64,000 nt of DNA from Planococcus citri. Taxonomy: Eukaryota > Arthropoda > Insecta > Hemiptera > Pseudococcidae. Below the pieces are notes generated by a model. It was not told the DNA's origin. It made no database searches and was given only the letters and a program-made list of their open reading frames with translations. This document shows, piece by piece, positions 41,830 through 53,414 of the stretch. Each line of letters begins with the position of its first letter. Within the stretch, counting starts at the first letter, position 1. The position numbers and the translations under genes were made by a program. The stretch spans positions 19,799,230-19,863,229 of the forward strand of contig NC_088677.1 of the NCBI RefSeq assembly GCF_950023065.1, written 5' to 3'.

Positions 41830-42210
41830 TTCAAGGCATCAAGATATGACGTATTAAGCCATCATATCCGTACCATGCACCCCATATCTAACGGGTACAT
41901 GTGTGGGGTTGTAGGTTGTAAAAATGTGTATCAAAAGGCGAATTCGTTGCAGAAACATCGCGCTCGTAAGTACTGTAATTGTAACAAAAAACCATTATTC
42001 CTCTTTCTATCAATTATAATAAGGTGTTATTTATATTTTATTAATTTTTTAATTCATATAGGATTCCATTCGAAAGAAGCGGTCGAAGCCCACTTGGCAA
42101 GTTTACGAAACCAAGGAGAAGAATCCGACGGCGAACAAGGGCATCGCAGTCGAGGGCAACGCGGTCAAGGACGCGGTCAAGGCCGAGGCCGAGGTCGAGG
42201 ACAGCGTTAA
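41830..42210 (+). CDS. C2H2 zinc-finger protein with RG-rich tail
   Basis: Exon 41830-41965, donor GTAAGT; exon 42062-42210, acceptor TATAG, stop TAA. The splice (C / GA) builds a canonical finger C-x4-C-x12-H-x4-H from CGVVGC ... KHRARFH. The second His is supplied by the downstream exon, which validates the 96-bp intron. The intron length is divisible by three and the frame stays open through it, so retention would give a longer protein with a broken finger. An earlier half-finger (FKASRYDVLSHHIRTMH) suggests an upstream exon with its Cys pair. The C-terminus is RG/GQ-rich (RGQRGQGRGQGRGRGRGQR), typical of RNA-binding, arginine-methylated tails. Function unknown; nucleic-acid binding is likely. 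Confidence 0.65.
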   Translation, partial: FKASRYDVLSHHIRTMHPISNGYMCGVVGCKNVYQKANSLQKHRARKYCNCNKKPLFLFLSIIIRCYLYFINFLIHIGFHSKEAVEAHLASLRNQGEESDGEQGHRSRGQRGQGRGQGRGRGRGQR

Positions 42211-43161
42211 TCGATCTCTAAAATTGTTTGTTTCCTAAATTGTTTGTTTCGTTTATTGTTATTTTTTTTATTTGTATTCGATAAATATTAATATTCGATA
42301 AATATTTATATCCAATAATTTTTTATAATCGAAAAATATTTATATCTTATATTCGTTAATTCAGCGTGGACTCGGTTGGACGAAGAATGCCATACACTTT
42401 TGAGCGTTTCAAAGGCGAAAAATGTCTTTAAAATATTTCCAAAAGAGACAAAAATACTATTGGTTCAAAAAATTTTAAAAATTTTACCTACGTTATTCAG
42501 AAGGGTGGAGGTTTCGCTAATCGTCTTCCAAATACGTTCGAAGACTGCCTGATTTTTTTCCAGCCCCTAAACCCAAAATTAAGGGCATTTTGAACGTTTT
42601 TTTGAAAATTTCAAATTCAAATTTGGAAAAAAAAAGGTTCAATATTTCCAAAAATGACCGTAAATACGGAGATTGGACGAAATTAATTTAATACGCTCTC
42701 ACTCAAACCATTTGAGCCCCATTGGGGAAAAATCTGCCTTTTTTCGAATTTTTCTCAAAATTTCTCTGTATATTTTTATTTTTCATAATTGTATAAGTTT
42801 TGTTTGTTTGTTTGTTAAAAAGTGTAATAAAATTTTGTTGAATTGTGTTGAATCGCGATGTTTTATTTATTAATTGGTAGATATGAATTCTTCAAATCCT
42901 TCAAGTGGCTACTAATCATTATTAGTATTTTCTAGTGATAGGTTTTTTCCCTGTTCTAATAGTCATTTTCACTGTTTTAGTTGGGTAGATTCATGTTTTT
43001 ACGTTTCATTGTTTTAGTTGGGTAGATTGATTTTAATTGGATTAATAAATTCTTTAAATTTTACATTTTCGTGTCAGTACATCGAAATGTCAAGTTTTAT
43101 AAGAAATGCGAAATTGACATCATTTAACAGTGGCCCTCAGTTCAATCTGGATGACCTGTGT
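42211..43161. other. Intergenic with shared 3' and 5' family sequence
   Basis: 42817-42878 is the second copy of the 3'-end segment at 4903-4966. 42900-43100 is about 80-90% like 28107-28360 (CTTCAAGxGGCTACTAATxATTATTAGTATTTTC), and a shorter match occurs near 55730. No gene. Confidence 0.55.
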
Positions 43162-43285
43162 TAATCTCCATCAGCACTGGGTATAAATTCTTTGTATCCA
43201 GCGGTTTGATAATTCGTTTTTTTTACAATGTTTCTTCTCGCAAAGTTTATCGAGATCAGTGTTTTTCGAATCCGTGGTAAGTGTG
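43162..43285 (+). promoter_or_regulatory. TATA promoter and 5' exon, copy B
   Basis: Same order as at 41202-41330: CTCCATCAGCAC, GGGTATAAATTC (TATA at 43181), a 5' exon ending TCGAATCCGTG, donor GTAAGTGTG (43277). The acceptor TTTTTTCAATTCAG (ending 43336) lies just upstream of the KW gene's ATG, so the intron is about 60 bp and the 5' exon is non-coding. Confidence 0.65.
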
Positions 43286-43338
43286 TTTCGATCCGTGGTT
43301 CCGGTTAATTTTCACACGTGAATTTTTTCAATTCAGCG

Positions 43339-43509
43339 ATGGACGTGGATCCGGCAGATGAGTGTCCGGTACAGTTTGTGGCAGGTCCGTCGCTGGTCGC
43401 TGCCACAAACTGGAAAAAAGACATCGAAAACATAGAACATAGGGCGTTCGCGATTGTGAATGAAACAACAATCCGAATTCAATGGTTTCCGCGGGACGAA
43501 ACTGCCTAA
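43339..43509 (+). CDS. 56-aa KW-family protein
   Basis: ATG 43339 (two bases after the acceptor) to TAA 43507-43509. Sequence MDVDPADECPVQFVAGPSLV, then EHRAFAIVNETTIRIQWFPR and DETA at the end. The F-x-I-V-N-E-T...W-F-P-R-D-E block is the family signature; the protein ends immediately after it. It has its own TATA promoter and 5' non-coding exon, so it looks like a complete small gene and not a fragment. Function unknown. Confidence 0.55.
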   Translation: MDVDPADECPVQFVAGPSLVAATNWKKDIENIEHRAFAIVNETTIRIQWFPRDETA

Positions 43510-43861
43510 ACATCCTAAAGGTATACCCCATTCATAACGTCTTGTTCCTGCAACGGAGACAATCCTTCATAAAATGAATGGATAAAGAAAGAAAAACATC
43601 GGTATATTAAAGTGAAGTATGCTACAACCGGCGGGCAGAAAGATATAGCATTTTGCCTCCAGAAAAGCGATTGAATATTTTTAGAATTAAGTTTTTTTTT
43701 TGTTGTTATTTTTATTACTCAGAATATAAACGTTATATGGTATCCCTTTTCTACGCGCGCAGCGTTAATTATCATTCGTTATTCTAGTTCGTTGTTTTGG
43801 ATTGCCCGAAAGAAAGGTATCTTCCAACTAATTTTGTTATTAATTCTAATTTCGAAACGAG

Positions 43862-44386
43862 ATGAATATCCATAAATTCATGACGTGGAACGGGACTCAA
43901 TATTCATTCGTTAAACCACCCGCTGCCGAAGATTTCATAAGACAACGTACCTCTGAACTAGACAAAATCAAAGAAGGGATATGGAATGATTTTAATTACA
44001 ATGAAGAGGCTTTCACGATGTTGTACGTTGATGATATTATGTATTATGAACCTAGGCTTGATTTTCCCACAAACTTTATTCAATCTATTTCAATAATTGA
44101 CTCAGACGATGATACTAATTCAAATATTTCTTCTAGACCGATGGAGATGACTTTCAAAATCCCAATGTGCCAACTATGCGGAGATGGCTTCGATCCTGGC
44201 CAAGATATCGTCAGCAATGAAACCTGTCCCCACATCTATCATCAACGATCTCCGATGGGCAACTATAAATATTTACCAATAAAGTGCCAACATCGTAACT
44301 GCGGAGCAATGTTGATTAGACAACACGACCACCCAGCCTATGGTTTAGTACGTTTAGTCGCAATAGACGGGTCGAAAGGTGATTAA
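43862..44386 (+). CDS. 174-aa RING-type protein, one zinc ligand lost
   Basis: ATG 43862 to TAA 44384-44386. The N-terminal 95 residues are acidic/aromatic (MNIHKFMTWNGTQYSFVKPP; YVDDIMYYEPRLDFP). The C-terminal RING-like part: CQLC (C-x2-C), CPHIYHQRS (C-x-H-x2-H-x2-S, where the expected Cys is Ser), CQHRNC (C-x4-C). The end LVRLVAIDGSKGD is matched by a relic at 4.83-4.88 kb. A missing ligand may weaken zinc binding. The family member at 29.85 kb keeps all eight. The YVDD here is chance and not a reverse transcriptase: no other RT motif surrounds it. Confidence 0.6.
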   Translation: MNIHKFMTWNGTQYSFVKPPAAEDFIRQRTSELDKIKEGIWNDFNYNEEAFTMLYVDDIMYYEPRLDFPTNFIQSISIIDSDDDTNSNISSRPMEMTFKIPMCQLCGDGFDPGQDIVSNETCPHIYHQRSPMGNYKYLPIKCQHRNCGAMLIRQHDHPAYGLVRLVAIDGSKGD

Positions 44387-44672
44387 TTAATAACAGTTTG
44401 GAGATTTTTTTTTTTTTAATAAGCTTCAATTTTGAATGTTTAGATTTTTCTTTGTCGTATTATACTGACGTTATTTCATTATTATTTTGTAAAAGATTTC
44501 GACCTCGGATTGTTTGACTTAGTTTTATCATTTAATTTTTTTTTGTGTGTGTGTTCGCATTTATTCTACTATAGAGTTGTGATTCTGTTATCAGAAGAAA
44601 TAAAAACCCAGTGTGAGTTCGTGTAGTTATTCAATTTAGTCTTCTCTGCAGATAGCTCTGATATATACCTAT
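44387..44672. other. 3' flank of the RING gene
   Basis: A/T-rich with AAATAAAAA at about 44600. No further feature. Confidence 0.35.
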
Positions 44673-46272
44673 CACTGAGAAAAATGATTCGGTAATGGTT
44701 ACTGAAAAACTCTGTAATTTTTGGACATGCTCTAAAACTTTGCAACTGCTCCCAAACGTTCAGGAACCATTCCCAAACGTTCAGGAACCATTCCCAACTT
44801 GATTTTCAGGTGGTTACTGAGTTACTTAGTAATCTTTACAAGATATAAGGTAAACGTTCTTTTATTACCAAAAATACAATTTTCAAAATTAAAAAAATTG
44901 GGGTAGGCATTCACGAATTTGGATTTTTTTTTCATTTTTGTCATCTATCCATCAGAAGGTATTTTTCACATCTTACACAACCTACTAAAATTCCTAGGCC
45001 TAACTGGGACTCGAACCTGCGACCTCTCGATCCTAACTACCTAACCCTAACTGTATGGCTATGAGTACTGTATAAAGGATAGGGCATTAAAAGAATATAA
45101 TGTATTATTTTTTGTTTGCTACTGTGTGAGACACTAAGTAAGTTTACTATAATAAAGAAGTACAAAAATACAGGACATAAAGATTAAAAAGTACCCACAA
45201 AATTTGTCAGAGTTGGTTGGATATCAGTGGAAAGCTTTACCACTTTTTAAAAATGATTTAGTGTAAAATTTGAATTTTTCAGATCAAAATTGTTCTTACT
45301 TACATTTTTTAGGTTATGATTTTTTTTCAAAAGTTTTTCTTTTTCGTCTGTTTTGCACAAATTCAAAGCTTTTCCTCTTCATTTGAAGCATCTACTTAAA
45401 CAAATTTGCCACCAGAATTTTTCTAAGGAATGATAAGACAATTTTTTGAACATGAATTCTTCAAAAGTTAATCAAATTTCCTCAAAATTTCTCATAAATT
45501 ATACACTTATTAAATCAAAGGAAAAATTCCTCCAAAAGCAAAAATTTTAATGGATGTAGGTACCTATGTGGCCTACCTACAATATTGTTCAGCTTTTGTC
45601 ATTTTCTACCCTGAAAGCTTTGCCTTTATCATTCGAAGTTCTATTCTTCTTCAAGAAGTTTTGATAAGCAAAGTGAGCTTTTTATTGGAATCATTTTAAA
45701 GTTTGAATGGAAAGCAAAAAACAAAATGTGCCTAAATTCTAGCTTTAATTCACTATATGTACCCGCACTTCAAGTATCACGTTGTACACAGAAGGAAAAT
45801 GTTAATTTTAGTTCATCACATTGTCACAAATTCTAATCTCTAAGATTTTGGTATTCCTCAGAATTGTATTATCACCACACATGCACAATGAAACAATTTC
45901 TCATTTGTTACACATTACAGGATACTCAGGAACAAGTACTGAATAAATTTAAATCATTACACTCGAGTGTGTTGAAACTGTTACTTTTCGTTTTCAGTAC
46001 CTATTAAAACTCTTCTTATTAATAGTTACTGAATACTTAGTAATGATTACAAAATACTCAGTTAATGATTGCAGAATACTCAGTAATGATTACTCTTTTG
46101 CAATCATTACTGAACTGTGCGGTAATGAGTACCATTTATCTAGGAACAGTTCCCAAAGTGTTCAGTAAATTGGGGAAAATACCAATGTTTTGAAATGGTT
46201 ACCAAACATAGGGTAATTATTCCTGATCGTTCAAGAACAGTTACCGACTTTTTTCTCTCATTTCTCTCAGTG
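44673..46272. mobile_element. Repeat-rich element with CACTGAG ends
   Basis: Left end CACTGAGAAAAATGATTCGG; right end ...TTTTCTCTCATTTCTCTCAGTG. The 8-12 bp ends are inverted (CACTGAGA / TCTCAGTG). Near both ends short motifs GGTAATGGTTACTG and CAGTAATGATTAC repeat many times, resembling the subterminal repeats of CACTA/EnSpm elements, whose ends often read CACTA/CACTG. No transposase. Contains a tRNA-like segment (45000-45065). Target-site duplication not established. Confidence 0.45.
45000..45065 (-). repeat. tRNA-like (SINE-type) segment
   Basis: The minus strand contains a box B match, GGTTCGAGTCC, and about 45 bp upstream a box-A-like TAGCCATACAGTTAGGG, with GAGAGGTCGCA between them as in many tRNA-derived SINE heads. 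The arms do not fold into a good cloverleaf and no acceptor stem is found, so it is not called a tRNA gene. Confidence 0.4.
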
Positions 46273-47150
46273 CACTCAGAAAAATGAATTGTAATGGTTA
46301 CATAAAAAAACCGTATTCATTCCAGCAAAACACTGTAATTTTGGGATACTACGTCCATTTTGTAACTATTCCAGCATGTACAGTAAATTTTACAGTATGG
46401 ATAACTCTGCACTCAGAACCGCGTTTTCAGTAATTATTCCGTATGTAATTGTAAAGTACAATTATATACAATGTAATCATTACAGCACTGATATGAGAAA
46501 AATTAGGTGGTTCGATATAGCCATCACATTGCTGATAGAGACCAGTTCCACTGTTTATTAGATTCTTTCCCGAGTTTTAGTGTAATGGTTGCGTTGAACT
46601 ACAGAGTGTTTCCTATCTTGTACTGTAACCATTACTGCGCATGTGAGTGTAGGTACCATACAATGGTAACCATTATCAGAAAACGCGGGATTCAGTACAA
46701 CATTTTTCATATTAGTTCTGTAATCATTACTGCGTATGAAAGTGCAGTTTACCACATATTTGAAACCATTACTGTAAAACGCGGTATTCAATACAACGTT
46801 TCTCATATCAGTTCTGTACTCATTACTGCGTATGAAAGTGCAGTTTACCATAATATTTGAAACCATCACTGTAAAACACTGTATCCAGTACATCGTCATG
46901 ATTTGTAAAATGCCCTTTTTTTACTGGAATAGTTACTGAACTGGGATTTGTAACAAGGTTGCGATTCAAAATCGGGATTGTGTGTTCATTTTATCAAAAG
47001 CTTCAATGTTGACATAAAAAATTAATAGCATTGAAGATTTTGAAAAAATACACACAATCCCAATTTCGACTCGCGACACTAGCCATTCCTGTGGTATTAC
47101 AAAATCATTATTGAAATTACTGTTTTGCTGGTACGAATACTGTGTTGTTT
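46273..47150. mobile_element. Adjacent GTAATGGTTAC-rich element with inverted ends
   Basis: Starts CACTCAGAAAAATGAATTG directly after the preceding element. A subterminal stretch GTATTCATTCCAGCAAAACA is matched in inverse orientation by TGTTTTGCTGGTACGAATAC at about 47120-47141. Inside are three approximately 96-bp tandem units (46640-46890) with CATTACTGCGTATGAAAGTG and an inner inverted repeat (ATTGTGTGT ... ACACACAAT). Non-autonomous, class uncertain. Confidence 0.45.
46640..46890 (+). repeat. About 96-bp tandem repeat, about 2.5 copies
   Basis: Units share CATTACTGCGTATGAAAGTG, GCAGTTTACCA and ACCATTACTGTAAAACGCGG, with a few percent divergence. Confidence 0.75.
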
Positions 47151-48637
47151 TGGAAACAAAAAAGAAAAAGTTATCAACTTACAATTGATCGGAATTCAAA
47201 ATACACGTATGTGAAACAAACAAGACAAATAACATTGTAGGTTTGCATTGAAGAAAAAAATTTTATTATAAGAAAAATACGTATTACTACAAAAAATCAC
47301 ACAAAAAAGCAGCTTAATCTATGAGTATAGTTGATCTACTTTCATGCTAAAAATCAGTAGAATTCATTAAATTTTATAAAAGATGAATAAACTTTTTTCA
47401 AAAGTTGTAAAATTTGTCAAGAGACATAACAAATCATTTAGAAAGTTGTGAACAAGTAAATGCGATTAAAATAAATGACAAGTTATCATAGCAAAGTCTT
47501 ATAAGTAATTACAGAATCATTTAAAACTGCAATAAAAAAGTATAATCACACACTTTTAAAAAAAAGAAGCAAAACAACTCAAAAGAACTTTTAGGCCCAT
47601 GATTACTGTCCCGTTATCTCAAGTTACTCGTCTCATTCCCGTTAGGCATTGTTTGTCTAGATACTTTCAGCTATTGTTTTTTTTTTCATTATTTTATTCG
47701 ATTGTAGTTTCTTTTTTTAAAATTCGATTTTTTATTCGTTAAATCAAGTAAAACTGTAACAAAGTATTGAAAGTGTTTCAAACAGACGAAAACGCATCAT
47801 AATTTGTTCATATTGTGTCAATAAAAAAATACAATTTTTATAAGAACCTGGTTTTTTGGGAAGTTTAAAAAAAAACTGTTTTTTTTTTCAACAGCAAAGC
47901 AAGACTTTCTGGAAACTGTGATCCAAAAAAATAGGGTTTCCCGCGATTTTGCCAAAAAAGCAACTTTTTGACAATTTTGATAACACAATAGGTTCTTTTG
48001 GTCATTTTAACAAAAAGCGGATCCTTTTTATAGCACTTTCAAAAAAATAGGATTTTTGGGAAGGCAAAATGGTATCTTTTTTTGGTAATTTTATTTCTTT
48101 TCGCAATTTTGACGACAAAAAAAAACAGACTTTTTGCGATAAAAAGCAAGTCTTATAGAAAATTTCTGCTGAGAAAAAGGTTTCATTTGTAATTTTGACA
48201 AAAAAACCATTTTGGCAATTTTGATTTCAAAAAACACGCATTTTTCGAAATTTTGAAAATGAAAAATGACATTTCACAACTTTTACTAAAATTATTATTT
48301 TTTGCAATTTTGGTAATGTTACGTAGGTACCAATAGGTATTATTTTTTATTATTTTTTTAAAATTTCTACTCATAAAGCCGATTTTTATGATAGAAATGC
48401 AAGACTCACAGAATGTTTACCAAAAATATGTTTTTTCCTTTAATTTTGGTAAAGAAAAAAAAGACGTTTTGGCAATTTCAATGAAGGCAGTTTTTTTTCA
48501 AAAGATTTATCAAAAAAATAGGTTCTTGATTGTAATTTTACCTCAAAAAACAGATTTTTTTGGGACAAATGAGCAAGACTTTAAACTGACTTTTTGTCTA
48601 TTTTGACACCTGAAACAGATTTTTCAGGACAAAAAAA
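47151..48637. other. AT-rich intergenic
   Basis: No gene. Many T/A runs and repeated GCAATTTTGA/CAAAAAA motifs at 47850-48560, giving chance short frames on both strands. Confidence 0.4.
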
Positions 48638-48862
48638 CTATACCTTCTGGAATGACTGCAAATACTCTTTATCGCCAATTCGATAAGTTGTAGAGAACCT
48701 GAAGTAGCGAAAATTTTCTTCTTTAAATAATTTCCAATCCACTGTAGAATCGGACGATTCAAATTCAGGAAGAAAACAAAAACTATGAAAGTGGGGGTCA
48801 TAATAAACAAATTTGTCGACACTTTCAGCAACAATTTCAAGTTTGTTATCTGATCGAACAAT

Positions 48863-50654
48863 CCCTATTGACAATTTTACTAGCAGAATGCTAGCATTAG
48901 TAGCACCCACCTAGCATGAGTAGCAGGAAACTAGCATGATACTAGCGTTATGCTAGCATGAAATGAACTAGCATAACATGCTAGCAAAATGCCAGCTTAT
49001 TTCTAGCATGATACAAACTAGCAAGAAGTATGTTAGCAATGAGCTAGCTACATGCTAGCAACATAACTACCGAATGAAGCTAGCATTTCCCGCTAGCAAA
49101 ATGCTATCATATATCTAGTATGAGATGAGCTAGCACAATGCACGCTAGCAATATGCTAGTTAAAACCTTGCCCCTTAATTACCAAGTGATGCTAGCAGTT
49201 CATACTAGCATGATGCTATCATATCGCTAGCATGGGGTGAGCTAGCAAAATGTATGCGAGCAATGTGCTAGTCAACCCCTTGCCTCATAATTACCTAATA
49301 ATGCCAGTTGTCCCTGCTAGCATTATGCTATCATATTGCTAATGCAAGATTATCTAGCAAAATGTATGCTAGAGGTATGCTAGTAAAAACCCAGCACCAT
49401 AATTATCGAGTGATCCCAGCAGTTCCTGCTAGCAAAATTCTAGCATAATACTAGCCTGAGATGAGCTAGCACAATGTATGCTAGCAACATGCTAGTTATA
49501 TCCTAGCATCATAATTACCGAGCGATGCTGGTAGTTTCTCCTAGCATAAAGCTACCATGTTGCTAGCATGATATGAGCTAGTAAAAAGTACACTAGCCAT
49601 ACACTAATTAATCCTAGGAGAATAATTATCTTATTAACAATTTTACTAGCAGAATGCTAGCATTAGTAGCAGAATACTAGCACGGTGCTAGCATGGAATC
49701 AACTAGCAGATTACCAGTCAGAATAGTGTTAGCACTTAGCACTTTGCCAGCAGATATTTTATTGGAAAATTCATCCTAGCATTGAACTGGTATGATGCTA
49801 GCATGCGGTGAACTAGCAAAAGACAGGCCAGCAATTTGCTGGTTACATGCTAGCAGCATAACCACCGAGTAAAGCTAGCAGTCACTACTAGCATATTGCT
49901 AGTGCATTGCTAGCACCCTGTAATGGTGCTAGCTTGAGGTGAACTAGCAAAAGGCATGCTAGCAATCTGCTAGTTACATGCTAGAAATACAATCACAGGT
50001 AAACTTGCACTAGTCTACTGCTAGCGCTATTCTAACCTTGGTAAAGCTAGCAGTCAAAATACTAGCATGGTGCTGGATTTTCGTTAAAAGACTTCTTATC
50101 CAGGTGCTAGCAGTCAAGTGCTAGCATAATGCTAGCAAATTGCTAGCGTTGTTCTTTAATATGATACACTTGACTTCTCTTAGATGAAGTATGTAGTCAA
50201 GTCGAATATAAGCTCAATACAGTTTCCTGTTTAAATTAAGAAGAGTGAAGTTGGCAAACTAATCACTCAGCTTATACTAGCACAAGATGCTAGTGCAATG
50301 CTAGTTCTAAACTAGCATTGTAGGGCAATTGCCCATTTTTGGATATTCTTGGGAAACGTACCATAATTAAAAATATACCCTATTCTTTTATAAGGAAATT
50401 AATAAACTTCTAGCATTCTACATATTATACACATGCTAGCATATGCTAGCAAAAATCTAGCAAGATCATGCTAGCACCAGTAGCACCATTTTGAACACCT
50501 GCACTAGCGTATCTGCTAGCAAACTGACGCTAGTATAATGCTAGTCCCCCTGCTAGAATTATGCCAGGTGTATGCCAGCATATGCTGGAAATATGCTAGC
50601 ATGACTATGCTAGCACTGTTGCTAGCATTCTGCCACTTGAAATTGTCAATAGGG
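48863..50654. mobile_element. 1,792-bp GCTAGC-repeat element nested in the transposase
   Basis: Perfect 15-bp terminal inverted repeats, CCCTATTGACAATTT and AAATTGTCAATAGGG, flanked by AT on both sides (48861-48862, 50655-50656). The interior is densely packed with the palindrome GCTAGC and its halves (CTAGCA, TGCTAGT), many dozens of copies in irregular spacing, with no coding. A 2-bp AT duplication and no transposase point to a non-autonomous DNA transposon. ISL2EU-type elements are said to duplicate AT, but the class is not assigned. The palindrome density would allow extensive secondary structure or many binding sites for a dimeric protein. Confidence 0.9.
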
Positions 50655-52627
50655 ATAAAACATTTTATATCGAAAAACAAAGGGTCGACACTGTCAGGGC
50701 TGTATTTGACTAATATGTCATGGATTTGAATTTTCTTATCGAATAATGAAATCCATTTTGTAACCATTACTGCTTCAAGTGTTTGAAACTCATTTTCAAA
50801 TTTTGATTTGAAATCAGAAAAATCATTCAATGACATATTTTTTAATGGTCCATGCTTAAAATCTGAAACTAAAGACTCCTTTGAGAGAAATCGATTATTA
50901 AGTTGTAGCTGCATTTTTACAGCTATTGAATGACACACATTTGTCCGACATATAGCATTTCGAGAAATCCGTTTACCATCACGATGCTTCGATTCAAATC
51001 GCATGGAAGCCATGTGCCACAAAGGGCCCATTTTTTGAAAAACACGAGGGTAATGCACTAGATGGTGATGTTTAGGTTTTATTACATTACAATTTGGAAA
51101 ACGTTTGTTAAGTTTCCTCAAATAATCGGAAATAACACATTTTAGTTTTTGTTGATGGGAATTTCTCAGACAAAAATCATCCATTATCACTTCTATCATT
51201 TTTATAAATAACAAAAACAGTTTCCAGTACTTATCATTTTCAGGAATAAGATCACCCAACATCAAAGGAAGATTGCGTATCAAGGCCATTGTTTCAGAAG
51301 CAGACATTCTAAGTTTTTTTTTCAAGTGTTGAGGTTGTATTTCCACAGGTTTATTCTCCCAATTCTTGTATGGGAATGATAAAATTCGTTGATTTAGATG
51401 TTGTAAGGTAAAAAGCTTTTGAACATTGACAAAATTATCAAGTATCTTGGCAATGTCGTATTGTGCTACACCCTCAAACACATCGTGCATCACATCTACA
51501 CAAAGGTTTTGAGTTACGTGAAAATATGAAAACCTGTGAAAAACACACTCCTCAACAATATTAAAAGAATTGCCATCAGAATTGATATTCTGAACATGCT
51601 CAGTATAATTGTTCCAATCCCTCAAAGTTAAGCCATCTTCAGAAGTGAAATTTTGAAGTTGTTGAAATTGAATTAAGCAAAAACGACAAGGGTATGTAGC
51701 TCGGAAAGATTCAGAAAATCCAAATAACGAATGGAGACCTAGATTGTCGCCCAAAATAAGCGCAAACTGCAAGTAGATGCGAATTTTTTTTTCATTTATA
51801 CAAATTTCTATTCCAGTTTCTCTCAAAAAGCTCAACTCAGCCATAGCACGGTTAAAAATTGCCCTGTTTTTGAACATTTTTCTGTCTAAGGAATTGAATA
51901 AAACAAAAAGGAAAATATTAGAAAGCTTAGACCTCATACTTGGTGGCAAAAATGGTAATGATAGGTAAACTGCCCCACACTTAGCCAAGCCAGCATGACT
52001 TCCTAAAGCATTATTATTTTCGAAATCGTCAAAATAAACACAAACTGGAAGCACAATTTTATCCTCGAACGTTTTCGACATATTTTCCCAGAAATCTCCT
52101 TGAATTAAATTTCTCACAATATCTTTTTCATTTTTCAAAGAATTTATATAAGTCCAAATTTTATTAAAATACCCTGGCAATTCAAAAAAATTTTTCAGGA
52201 TGTGCCTGATTGGTATAAATTCAGCAGTGCTATTCACTCGAACTAATGCAATTTCATTCAATTTTCTTTTTTTTCGAAATTCCTCCCTACTACCAAGAAG
52301 AATTTGTATTGGAGCAATATAATACTTTTTCTGAGATAAACGAGTTAATTGTAAATATTCACTTTTCAACCCATCAAAAGGTTTTACTTCTCGTAATTTT
52401 TTTTCAAGTTCTTCGTTCCACAATTCATTATTTTTTAAATCATTGATCACTTTTTCAATCTGATCGCTAAAAAAAATTGCAGTATCATTCACAATACTCA
52501 CAACTCTACATCTTGGAATATCTGGGTAACTGTGAAGTTTTGCAATAAAATTTAATGCTTCATCTTTACATGTACTATTGTAAGGGGACAATATGCCTTC
52601 ACTGGCTAGGCAGGGATATTCATCGTA

Positions 52628-53414
52628 TCTCTCTTAGTGGGATTATAAATCTTTCATCATTAAAGGAAGTACTGGAGAATCCAATCAATAGTTCGATTCT
52701 ACAGTACTTTACTTAGATGAAAGTATATACTCGATGCACTTAGGTAAGGTGTTAAGTACGTGGGAACCACCCAAGAGGTGTTTTCACATCGTTCCATTAA
52801 GGGCAGATGTGAAAAGCTCAAAAGTTCGTAAAGCTCAATTCCTTCTCAACTCGAGGCTAGAAGCCAAGTTGAGATGGAATTGATCTTCACTTGTCGATTC
52901 GCGCTTCCTCTGGTAGGTCTGACCGCGGAAAAGTAATAAGGCCACTCACTCCTACGTAAGAGTTGTGCTTGAGTCTCAGGTCCTCTGCCTTAACGTTCGT
53001 GTTTAAAGGAGAGTATTCGCGTTTAAACTTAAGTCCTAAATTCGCTACCCAACGCGGGCAATTTGATAGTTACACAGAAGTAGGTAAAAGCGATCCTACT
53101 TGCGCCACTATTCGGTGGAATATTAGTATCGGTTATACGCGTAGAGTTTTTTATATATTTTAGACTTAAGTATCGTGTTGTAATTTATTACTTAAATTAT
53201 AATACAGTGTTCGTATTTATCGTGTGTTCTTATTTCGCGTGCGGTTCGAATCAACATAAGATAAACTCGATCACAATTCTGTTTAAATTGCTACATATTG
53301 GTGTTGTATAAGCTGAGCTAGCAGCGGGTAAGTACAGTTTCAAAAGGTGATATAAGACATCTCTTAGGGAGTTAGTTTTATCCTAACCCATTAGGGAAAT
53401 ATTCTTATCCTTAC
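52628..53414. mobile_element. 787-bp insertion with 6-bp target duplication
   Basis: ATCGTA occurs at 52622-52627 and 53415-53420. The sequence between interrupts the transposase frame and no longer resembles coding. Ends TCTCTCTTAGTGGG and (reverse complement) GTAAGGATAAGAATATT; no good inverted repeat and no TG...CA ends. It could be a solo LTR-like or other element remnant. Class unknown; the duplication itself is clear. Confidence 0.75.

Noticed and set aside
44020..44035. YVDD in the 44-kb protein as a reverse transcriptase active site
   Set aside because: No RT blocks precede or follow it; the protein is a RING-type family member.
45000..45065. tRNA gene on the minus strand
   Set aside because: Box A and box B are present but no acceptor stem or proper T-stem pairing; better read as a tRNA-derived repeat.
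48862..50655. CRISPR-like array of regularly spaced repeats
   Set aside because: Eukaryotic context; the GCTAGC units are irregularly spaced, have no constant spacer length, and sit within a transposon with TIRs.
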